DNA of 8,223 nt. It comes from Desulfobacteraceae bacterium. GTDB lineage: Bacteria > Desulfobacterota > Desulfobacteria > Desulfobacterales > Desulfatirhabdiaceae. Numbering within the stretch: the first letter of the stretch is position 1; each line of letters opens with the position of its first letter. The position numbers and the translations under genes are program-made. Under the pieces are notes generated by a model, which searched no databases, was not told the DNA's origin, and saw only the letters and a list, made by a program, of their open reading frames with translations. Where the stretch lies: NCBI GenBank assembly GCA_027325475.1, contig DAIEFO010000090.1, forward strand, positions 1 through 8,223, read 5' to 3'. This document shows, piece by piece, positions 1-6,123 of the stretch.

Positions 1-1
1 T

Positions 2-937
2 TCGCTTTTCAGCGAAAAAATCAAGACGGAAACCGTGATCAACCGGGTGAAACAGGTGAATAAATCAGGCCGGACGCTGTTTGTGGATATCTGGATATCG
101 CCCTCTGAATATCCAGGCGGCAGGGTGTTCCTGGTGACCACCAGCGATATCACCGAACGGCTTGAAACCGAGCAGCAGTTTATCCAGGCCAGTAAAATGG
201 CGACCCTTGGAGAAATGGCTACAGGCGTGGCGCATGAGCTGAATCAGCCGCTGTCGGTGATCAAGACGGCCAGCAGCTTTTTTATCAAAAAAATTTCGCG
301 TCATGAAAAGATGGATGACGATGTCCTCATCAATCTTTTGACCAAGATCGACAGCAATGTGGATCGGGCCAGCCGGATCATCACCCACATGCGTCAGTTC
401 GCCAGAAAATCCGAAGGAAAGCTGGAACGGGTGCAGATCAATGAGATTCTCGAAAAAGCTTTCGAAATTTTCAGTCAGCAGTTGAAGGTCCGGGATATCG
501 AAGTGGTGTGGGAAATCGAAAAAACGCTTCCACGTGTGCTGGGTGATCCCAGCCGTCTGGAGCAGGTGTTCATCAATCTTATTTTAAATGCCAGGGATGC
601 CATCGAGGAAAGATGGGCGCATCAGGCGTCTGAACAACACCAGGAACGACGCATCACCTTTAAAACCTGGACATCGGAGAATATGGTGAACGTCGAAGTT
701 TGCGATACGGGCGCTGGCATTCCCAAAGGTGTTCAGGACAAAATATTCGAACCGTTTTTTACGACCAAGGATGTGGGAAAAGGAACGGGTTTGGGGCTTT
801 CCATCAGTTATGGTATTATCCGCGAATGTGGTGGGGCCATTCACTTTGCGTCGGAAGAAGGCAAGGGAACCCGTTTTACGATTCAGTTCCCCATACAACA
901 GGATATGCACGATGAATACTTCCATACTGCTTGTTGA
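2..937 (+). CDS. PAS-type sensor histidine kinase, C-terminal part (5' end outside window)
   Basis: The open frame runs to the left edge without a stop, so the gene begins outside the window; the GTG at 35 lies inside a PAS-like fold and is not the real start. 311 residues are visible. Numbering from position 2, residues 1 to about 55 resemble the end of a PAS domain and finish in the usual SDITER linker. A HisKA dimerisation domain follows, with the phospho-accepting His78 in GVAHELNQPL. The HATPase_c ATP-binding domain has its N-box at Asn196, a G1 box DTGAGIP starting at Asp235, an F-box FEPFF and a G2 box GTGLGL at 261-266. All catalytic motifs look intact, so it should autophosphorylate. 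The HELNQPL H-box is typical of the NtrB/DctB-like subgroup. The signal-sensing N-terminus is not visible. The stop codon overlaps the start of the next gene by 26 nt, so the two are probably translationally coupled and act in one pathway. Confidence 0.93.
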   Translation, partial: SLFSEKIKTETVINRVKQVNKSGRTLFVDIWISPSEYPGGRVFLVTTSDITERLETEQQFIQASKMATLGEMATGVAHELNQPLSVIKTASSFFIKKISRHEKMDDDVLINLLTKIDSNVDRASRIITHMRQFARKSEGKLERVQINEILEKAFEIFSQQLKVRDIEVVWEIEKTLPRVLGDPSRLEQVFINLILNARDAIEERWAHQASEQHQERRITFKTWTSENMVNVEVCDTGAGIPKGVQDKIFEPFFTTKDVGKGTGLGLSISYGIIRECGGAIHFASEEGKGTRFTIQFPIQQDMHDEYFHTAC

Positions 938-2030
938 TGATGAGGCGGATATCCGCGAAGTCTTGTCCCTGTTTCTGAAGGATATCGGTTATGCTGTCAC
1001 GGCGGCTGAAAACGGCGGAGAAGCACTGAGGCTGTTTAAGCAGACTTTGCCACAGATTGTCATTTCAGATATCAAGATGCCGGGAATGGATGGCATTGAA
1101 CTCCTGCGCCGGATCAAGCAGGAGAGCCCGGACACGGAATTTATCATGATTACCGGGCATGGGGACATGGACCTGGCTATTGTCAGCTTTCAAGGGCAGG
1201 CGGCGGATTTTATCACCAAACCGATCAACGTGGATGTGCTCGAAATCGCCATCAAAAAAGTCTGCGAAAAAATCATCGCCCGGGATCTGCTCCGGAAATA
1301 TACAGCGAATCTCGAAAAGCTGATCCGGGAAAAAACCGAGCTTCAAAACCATCTGTCATCGTTAGGGCTGATGATCGGATCCATATCTCACGGTCTGAAA
1401 GGCCTTTTGACAGGGCTGGACGGCGGAATGTATCTGGTGGATTCCGGCTTTACCCGTGAAAACCAGGCGCAGGTGCAGGAGGGCTGGCAGATCGTCAAAC
1501 TGAGTGTTGAACGTATCCGCAAGATGGTGCTGGATATTCTCTATTACGCCAAGGAGCGGGAACTCAAATGGGAACGCGTGGATATCCTGGCGTTTGTGCA
1601 GGAGGTTGCCGGCAACATGGAAGTGAAGATGAAACAGCAGCAGATCGATTTTGTCACGAATTTTGCTTCGGGTATCGGCGCCTATGAAATTGATCCGGCC
1701 AGCATTCATTCCGCGCTGGTCAATATTCTGGAAAATGCGATAGATGCCTGTACTCGAGACGAAGCAAAGCCGCAGCATCGGGTCATTTTCGCCGTTCGTG
1801 AAGACCCTGTAAATATCTGTTTTGATATCAGCGACAACGGTATTGGTATGACCAGTGATGTCCGTGAAAAACTTTTTACGCTGTTCTTTTCTTCCAAGGG
1901 GAATAAGGGAACGGGATTGGGGTTGTTTATTTCCCATAACATTGTTGCGCAGCATGGGGGTTCCATCTCTGTTTCATCAACGCCAGGGCATGGATCGCAG
2001 TTTGTCATCAAAATTCCTAAACTGTCCTGA
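912..2030 (+). CDS. Receiver-histidine kinase protein (N-terminal response regulator domain fused to kinase)
   Basis: A 372-aa cytoplasmic signalling protein. I chose ATG 912 because AGGA lies 8 nt upstream and the receiver begins immediately (ILLVDDE); the open frame continues to 729 but only as a shadow of the upstream kinase. Residues 3-120 form a receiver with acidic pocket Asp9/Asp10, phospho-acceptor Asp53 (SDIKMPGMDG), Thr81 and Lys103. A likely coiled coil (about 120-150) leads to a kinase core whose candidate phospho-acceptor is His160 in ISHGLKGLL, a divergent H-box lacking the usual E/D and P. The ATPase domain has N-box residues Asn271/Asn275, G1 box DNGIGM at 308-313 and G2 box GTGLGL at 333-338. 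There is no DNA-binding output domain. It has the reverse order of a classical hybrid kinase, so the upstream kinase probably phosphorylates Asp53 and thereby tunes the activity of this one. The downstream target is not visible. Domain assignment is firm; the relay is inferred. Confidence 0.93.
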   Translation: MNTSILLVDDEADIREVLSLFLKDIGYAVTAAENGGEALRLFKQTLPQIVISDIKMPGMDGIELLRRIKQESPDTEFIMITGHGDMDLAIVSFQGQAADFITKPINVDVLEIAIKKVCEKIIARDLLRKYTANLEKLIREKTELQNHLSSLGLMIGSISHGLKGLLTGLDGGMYLVDSGFTRENQAQVQEGWQIVKLSVERIRKMVLDILYYAKERELKWERVDILAFVQEVAGNMEVKMKQQQIDFVTNFASGIGAYEIDPASIHSALVNILENAIDACTRDEAKPQHRVIFAVREDPVNICFDISDNGIGMTSDVREKLFTLFFSSKGNKGTGLGLFISHNIVAQHGGSISVSSTPGHGSQFVIKIPKLS

Positions 2031-2090
2031 CGTCCTGTGCGTTGGATCAATTCTGACGACGTTGTACTGTCATAAAAATATCTGTCGGCA

Positions 2091-2106
2091 TGGCAGCCCG
2101 TGTGCT
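2091..2106 (+). promoter_or_regulatory. Possible sigma-54 (-24/-12) promoter
   Basis: In the 150-nt gap before the DUF294-type gene, TGGCAGCCCGTGTGCT has GG at 2092-2093 and GC at 2104-2105, the exact spacing of a -24/-12 promoter. It matches 9 of 12 informative positions of TGGCACG-N4-TTGCW. Transcription would start near 2117, about 60 nt before the start codon. The same bases form a small hairpin (2090-2110, 7 bp with a bulged G, 6-nt loop), which is an alternative explanation; no T-run follows it, so it is not an intrinsic terminator. No enhancer-binding regulator is visible in the window. Apart from this I see nothing in 2031-2177. Confidence 0.35.
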
Positions 2107-2180
2107 GCATTCTTGCCATCCTCCATCCGATGTGCTACGACTTTATCGTATTTTGACGTACTTATCGCATATTCGAAGTG

Positions 2181-4130
2181 ATGAAAGACCGCGTGATGGA
2201 TGAACATGAAATCCTGGCTGTGTTGAGAAATACGGATCCTTTCGAGATTCTGGATACAGATATTTTGATGCGCCTGGCCCAAAAAACAGAAGTCAGGTTG
2301 TATGCAGTGAACGAATATGTATTCCGCCAGGGAGAGCAAAGCCGGGACAGGCTTTTTGTCGTTGTATCCGGCCTGGTTGAAGTGATTGTAAGTAATGACC
2401 GTGAAATGGAAGCGGTCATTGGCCTTCGAAGGCGCTATGATTTTTTGGGTGAAACCGTTCTGCTGTCTCAACAGCAGTATCCGGGATCTGCCCGCGTCAA
2501 GGAAGATTTGGTGTGTCTCGAAATCGGCCGGAAACCGTTTGAAAAACTGCTTCATACCCATGCGGGTTTTTCAGGGTTTTTCAGCGCATTACTGTCGGAG
2601 CGGATGCGTCTTCTGTACGGTGAAATTGCGGCGGAGCGTTCTTATGAAGCTTACAGTGGCGCGGAATCTCCCCTGTTTGGAAAGCGCGTCAGCGAAATCA
2701 TGTCCTATCCCGTGGTGACCTGTTCGATGAAAGACGCTATTACAACGGTTTCCATGACCATGGCCGAAAAGGACATCAGTGCGGTAGTGGTTCTGGATGC
2801 GTTTAAAAAACCTTGCGGAATTGTTACAGAAAGCGTTCTGGTTAAATATCTGATTGCCAAGGGACTATATCCTGTTGCTACCTGCAGGGTGGAACAAGTG
2901 ATCAACAGCCATCTTGTGACGATTGAGGCTGAGTCTTTCATCGGTCAGGCGCTGATTTCCATGATCCGCAACAAGACCCGATATCTGATTGTCATGGAAC
3001 GTGGCCGGCTGGTCGGCATCATCGCCATGGTGGATCTGATCAAGCTGCGCAGTACCGGCCAGATGCTTCTCACCCATAACATTGAGGCCCAGCAGTCCAT
3101 TCAGGGGTTGTTGACGATCAGCCGGGAGGTGGATCGCATATTGGGCGATCTTGTGGCGGAAAAGGCGGGTATCGGCGAAATACTGAATGTCATGTCCGAG
3201 CTTCATGAGCGCCTGTCTCAGCGGATAGTGGCGCTGTCGGAAGAGCGCATGAAACGGGAGGGCTGGGGGCCGGCGCCGGTGGATTACTGCTGGATTAACC
3301 TGGGCAGCGCCGCCCGCTATGAACAGAGCATCCGGACAGACCAGGACAGTGCGCTGGTTTATGCAGATACATCTCCGGACAGGCGATCTACTGTTGATGA
3401 TTATTTTCAGAAGCTGTCTGAAGTGATTGTCGATGGGTTGAACGCCTGTGGATTTCCACAATGCACGGCAGGTATCAGCCCGATTCATGAAAAATGGCGA
3501 AGATCGCAAAGCGACTGGCTTCAACTGATTGAGAAATGGTCACAGACATTTCTGCCCGAAGAAAGCCGGATGATGGCGATTCTGCTGGATTCAAGACCCA
3601 TATGGGGGAACAAGTCACTGTTTCAGCGTATTGCAGACAGCATGTTTGGCGCATTTCAAAAAGCGATTCACGGCAGCCATGAATCTTCTGGTGGGCAGTC
3701 TCCGTACCGTATCCCCGTCAGTTTTCTGGGAACGATCATCACAGAGAGATCCGGCGTTCATAAGGATGAGATCAATTTAAAGAATTCCGGCATCCTGACA
3801 CTGGTCAACTGTATCCGGATATTGGCTGTCCACAGCCGGATTCGAGAGCCATCCACCCTGGGAAGGCTTGAAGCTCTGGCGGCAGGTGGAAGCATAACTC
3901 CTGAAGATATGAATCTGTATCGCTCCAGCTTTGAAGCCCTGATGATGCTGACGCTTGAAGAGAATCTTCAAAAAATCCGCCGCGGTCGTGCGCCCGATAA
4001 CTATTTGGATCCCTATGCACTTCGGAAACGAGAGCGAATTATCCTGAAAGATGCGCTTTCCGGTGTTTCCCGCCTTCAGAAATATGTAAGCCGGACGGTG
4101 AGTGGAGATTGGCTGCGGGATATGCTGTAA
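2181..4130 (+). CDS. Signal-transduction protein: cNMP-binding-like domain, two CBS domains, DUF294 nucleotidyltransferase-like module
   Basis: A soluble protein of 649 aa (numbered from ATG 2181; GTG 2178 and ATG 2196 are also possible, and none has a convincing ribosome binding site). Residues about 12-140 form a cyclic-nucleotide-binding beta-roll (EYVFRQGE, LFVVVSG, FLGETVLL). CBS1 spans about 170-226 and CBS2 about 237-294, a pair that commonly binds adenine nucleotides. A nucleotidyltransferase-like domain follows, with GS at 375-376 and TDQD giving Asp387/Asp389, the GS-x10-DxD signature shared with the GlnD/GlnE superfamily. The C-terminal DUF294_C helical domain (about 510-640) contains INLKNSG and an RIL segment typical of that family. 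The architecture is well known but its substrate is not; it may nucleotidylate a protein partner in response to adenylate charge. The phosphate-binding cassette reads PGSARV where PRSATV-like sequence is expected, so cyclic nucleotide binding is doubtful. It lies between a kinase pair and an acyl-CoA ligase. Confidence 0.9.
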   Translation: MKDRVMDEHEILAVLRNTDPFEILDTDILMRLAQKTEVRLYAVNEYVFRQGEQSRDRLFVVVSGLVEVIVSNDREMEAVIGLRRRYDFLGETVLLSQQQYPGSARVKEDLVCLEIGRKPFEKLLHTHAGFSGFFSALLSERMRLLYGEIAAERSYEAYSGAESPLFGKRVSEIMSYPVVTCSMKDAITTVSMTMAEKDISAVVVLDAFKKPCGIVTESVLVKYLIAKGLYPVATCRVEQVINSHLVTIEAESFIGQALISMIRNKTRYLIVMERGRLVGIIAMVDLIKLRSTGQMLLTHNIEAQQSIQGLLTISREVDRILGDLVAEKAGIGEILNVMSELHERLSQRIVALSEERMKREGWGPAPVDYCWINLGSAARYEQSIRTDQDSALVYADTSPDRRSTVDDYFQKLSEVIVDGLNACGFPQCTAGISPIHEKWRRSQSDWLQLIEKWSQTFLPEESRMMAILLDSRPIWGNKSLFQRIADSMFGAFQKAIHGSHESSGGQSPYRIPVSFLGTIITERSGVHKDEINLKNSGILTLVNCIRILAVHSRIREPSTLGRLEALAAGGSITPEDMNLYRSSFEALMMLTLEENLQKIRRGRAPDNYLDPYALRKRERIILKDALSGVSRLQKYVSRTVSGDWLRDML

Positions 4131-4174
4131 TATTTTTATGAATGCAATTTAATCATTAATTTTTCCAAAAAAGT

Positions 4175-4203
4175 TTGACATAGGATCGTTTTTAGACTAA
4201 TAA
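4175..4203 (+). promoter_or_regulatory. Sigma-70-type promoter for the ligase/membrane-protein unit
   Basis: A perfect -35 hexamer TTGACA at 4175-4180 is followed after exactly 17 nt by TAATAA at 4198-4203, a weak -10 (3 of 6 to TATAAT); ACTAAT at 4196-4201 (4 of 6, 15-nt spacing) is an alternative. The surrounding 4140-4210 stretch is strongly AT-rich compared with the coding regions. Transcription would start near 4210, giving a leader of about 175 nt before the ligase start at 4384. This is the best promoter candidate in the 253-nt gap 4131-4383. Confidence 0.55.
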
Positions 4204-4219
4204 ATTAACACCACCAAGT

Positions 4220-4237
4220 TGACTGAGCGCTCGTTCA
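4220..4237 (+). promoter_or_regulatory. Palindromic candidate operator (TetR-type geometry)
   Basis: TGACTGAGCGCTCGTTCA is an 18-bp inverted repeat with 14 of 18 positions symmetric: perfect core GAGCGCTC and outer arms TGA/TCA. It begins about 10 nt downstream of the predicted transcription start, where a bound repressor would block transcription. Length, symmetry and the TGA...TCA ends suit a TetR-family dimer, a class that often controls acyl-CoA genes. A second GTTCAT (4243-4248) repeats the one at 4233-4238 with a 10-bp period. No TetR gene lies in the window, so the identity of the binder is inferred. Confidence 0.45.
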
Positions 4238-4261
4238 TAATTGTTCATCATCAAAGGAGAA

Positions 4262-4291
4262 ATGGAATCGGCACTCATAGCCACTCTGTAA
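4262..4291 (+). other. Doubtful 9-codon leader reading frame
   Basis: Within the ligase leader, AAAGGAGA (4253-4260) is the strongest Shine-Dalgarno-like string in the gap, followed by ATG 4262 and a frame encoding MESALIATL before TAA at 4289-4291. It could be a leader peptide. Against this, only about 2 nt separate GGAG from the ATG, shorter than normal spacing, and the peptide shows no run of one amino acid as in classical attenuators. It could equally be a remnant of an older start region or a ribosome standby site. Confidence 0.2.
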
Positions 4292-4383
4292 TATCCAAAC
4301 CGTTGTCTTTGTCGAAAAGATAGCAATTATACAACCGGCCGAAATCGCATCGATAAGGCCAAATTTTAAAAAAGGGGAGAGCC

Positions 4384-6009
4384 ATGACGCACAACATGAC
4401 GGATTATGACAAAACGTATGCGGAATTCAAATGGGAAGTACCGGAATATTTCAATTTTGCCGGTGATATCATTGACAAATGGGCCAAAGATCCCGACAAG
4501 CTGGCGATGCATTGGGTAAATGACGACGGCCTTGAACTCAAACGCACCTTTCTGGATTTCAGCAAGGCATCTAAAAGGCTCTGCAATGTGCTGTCTCAGC
4601 AGGGCGTCAAACGCGGCGATGTCGTGTCCATTCTTCTGGGACGTTCCATCGAGTGGTGGGAAGTGTTCACCGCGACCATCCGTATGGGCGCCATTCTGGC
4701 GCCGGGCACCACCCAGCTTACGTCCAAAGATCTGGAATATCGGGTCAACACCTCCAAGGCCGTCTGCTTTATCACAGATAACGCCAATGCTCCCAAGCTG
4801 GAAGCCATTGCGGATAAATGTCCGAGCCTGAAATGCAAACTGATCGTGGGTGGCAAGAGAGACGGCTGGCTTAGTTACACCGATGCCGTATCCGCGGCGT
4901 CCGATGTATTTGAAACCGCCAAAACCGCCAAAGACGAAGAAGCGCTGGTGTATTTTACCTCCGGTACCGTTGGCTTTCCGAAAATGGCGATGCACACCCA
5001 CACCTCCTATCCGCTGGGGCATCAGGTGACCGGCAGATTCTGGCTGGATCTCAAACCCGAAGACATGCACTGGAACATCAGTGACACCGGTTGGGCGAAA
5101 GCGGCCTGGAGCAGTTATTTCGGCCCCTGGTATTGCGGCGCGGCCCAGTTCGTTCACTGCACCGATCGGTTCGATCCCAAGAAAACCCTCGAACTTCTGT
5201 CCAAATATCCGGTGACCACCATGTGCGGTGCGCCCACCATCTACCGGATGCTCGTTTTGCAGCCGCTGTCCGATTATAAATTCCCCACCCTGCGTCACTG
5301 CGTCGGCGCGGGCGAGCCGCTGAATCCCGAAATCATCGAGGTCTGGAAAAAAGCGACGGGCTGCACCATCCGTGACGGATACGGTCAGACCGAAACCGTC
5401 TGTCTTTGCGCCAGTTTCCCCTGCATCGAACCCCGCTTTGGCTCCATGGGCAAACCCATGCCCGGTTTCGATCTTCAGGTCATTGATAATGACGGCAACA
5501 TCGTGCCGCCCAACACCGAAGGCGACATTGCCGTGCGTGTCAAGCCCAACCGTCCGCTGGGGCTTTTTAAAGAATATTGGAAGGAGCCGGAACGCACCGC
5601 CAAGTCCTTCAACGGCGACTGGTATCTGACCGGAGACCGGGCATATCGGGACGAAGACGGATATTTCTGGTTCGTGGGCCGCGCCGATGACGTCATCCTG
5701 ACATCCGGCTACCGTATTGGTCCGTTTGAAGTGGAAAGCGCTCTGATCGAGCATCCGGCAGTGGCCGAGTCCGCGGTGGTTTCCAGCCCCGATGAAACCC
5801 GCGGCGAAGTCGTCAAAGCCTTTGTCATTCTGGCCCCCGGATATACGGCCAGCGATGCTCTGGCCAAAGAGCTTCAGGAACATGTGAAAAAAGTGACGGC
5901 TCCCTACAAGTACCCCCGAAAGATAGACTTTGTGACAGCACTTCCCAAAACCGTCAGCGGAAAAATTCGACGCGTTGAACTGCGGAATGCAGAATGGGGT
6001 AAAAAATAA
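4384..6009 (+). CDS. AMP-forming medium-chain/aromatic acyl-CoA ligase (ACSM type)
   Basis: A 541-aa cytoplasmic enzyme of the adenylate-forming (ANL) superfamily. It activates a carboxylic acid with ATP to an acyl-adenylate and then transfers it to CoA. ATG 4384 is supported by GGGGAGA just upstream. The sequence tracks the ACSM (medium-chain acyl-CoA synthetase) group along its length, including YFNFAGD near the start, PGTTQL at 107-112 and DTGWAKAAW mid-protein. Core motifs are P-loop YFTSGTVGFPK (190-200), YGQTE (333-337), TGDR (Asp418), hinge GRADDVI (432-438) with SGYRIGP after it, and catalytic Lys527 in PKTVSGKIRR. That lysine is the usual target of inhibitory acetylation in this family. 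The P-loop has Val196 where Thr is usual. Length is normal for a bacterial member. Substrate cannot be read from sequence: medium-chain fatty acid or benzoate-like acids are both plausible, acetate less so. It is followed 114 nt downstream by a membrane protein in the same transcription unit. Confidence 0.93.
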   Translation: MTHNMTDYDKTYAEFKWEVPEYFNFAGDIIDKWAKDPDKLAMHWVNDDGLELKRTFLDFSKASKRLCNVLSQQGVKRGDVVSILLGRSIEWWEVFTATIRMGAILAPGTTQLTSKDLEYRVNTSKAVCFITDNANAPKLEAIADKCPSLKCKLIVGGKRDGWLSYTDAVSAASDVFETAKTAKDEEALVYFTSGTVGFPKMAMHTHTSYPLGHQVTGRFWLDLKPEDMHWNISDTGWAKAAWSSYFGPWYCGAAQFVHCTDRFDPKKTLELLSKYPVTTMCGAPTIYRMLVLQPLSDYKFPTLRHCVGAGEPLNPEIIEVWKKATGCTIRDGYGQTETVCLCASFPCIEPRFGSMGKPMPGFDLQVIDNDGNIVPPNTEGDIAVRVKPNRPLGLFKEYWKEPERTAKSFNGDWYLTGDRAYRDEDGYFWFVGRADDVILTSGYRIGPFEVESALIEHPAVAESAVVSSPDETRGEVVKAFVILAPGYTASDALAKELQEHVKKVTAPYKYPRKIDFVTALPKTVSGKIRRVELRNAEWGKK

Positions 6010-6041
6010 AACGTCCGGCGTATTGTTGTATGACAGAGCAG

Positions 6042-6080
6042 GGATATGCGGATAACCAGAACCGTGGTATCTGCATATCC
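6042..6080 (+). repeat. Strong intercistronic hairpin between ligase and membrane-protein genes
   Basis: The arms GGATATGCGGATAACC (6042-6057) and GGTATCTGCATATCC (6066-6080) pair over 15 bp, with one G-U pair, one bulged A and an 8-nt loop. It begins 32 nt after the ligase stop and ends 43 nt before the next start. No T-run follows, so it is not a standard intrinsic terminator. It could stabilise the upstream ligase message, set a processing point or set the expression ratio of the two genes. It could also be a DNA-level inverted repeat bound by a protein. The symmetry is certain; the role is inferred. Confidence 0.7.
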
Positions 6081-6123
6081 ACATCCTTCAGAGCATCAAC
6101 TACATAAAAGAGCGGAGGTATCA

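Noticed and set aside
35..37. GTG as the start of the first histidine kinase
   Set aside because: The frame is open upstream to the window edge and a start here would cut a PAS domain in half.
729..911. Upstream in-frame extension of the receiver-kinase gene to an ATG at 729
   Set aside because: The extension lies inside the ATPase domain of the preceding kinase and encodes no recognisable fold. The receiver domain starts cleanly at ATG 912 behind an AGGA.
1362..1955. A 197-aa minus-strand frame opposite the receiver-kinase gene
   Set aside because: It is antisense to well-conserved kinase motifs and has no domain or ribosome binding site of its own.
4303..4333. A second promoter TTGTCT-N19-TATACA closer to the ligase
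   Set aside because: Spacing of 19 nt and only 4 of 6 matches in each hexamer; much weaker than the 4175 element.
6042..6080. Reading the intercistronic hairpin as an intrinsic terminator
   Set aside because: No T-run follows the stem (the next bases are ACATCC), and the next gene has no convincing promoter of its own.
4366..6084. A 572-aa open frame on the minus strand, longer than the ligase gene it opposes
   Set aside because: It is exactly antisense to a gene with all ANL-family motifs. Its translation is Gly/His/Phe-rich low-quality sequence with no domain, as expected from a stop-free complement of biased codons.
6046..6123. A longer N-terminus for the membrane protein
   Set aside because: The added residues come from the hairpin spacer, and ATG 6124 has a GGAGG at ideal spacing.
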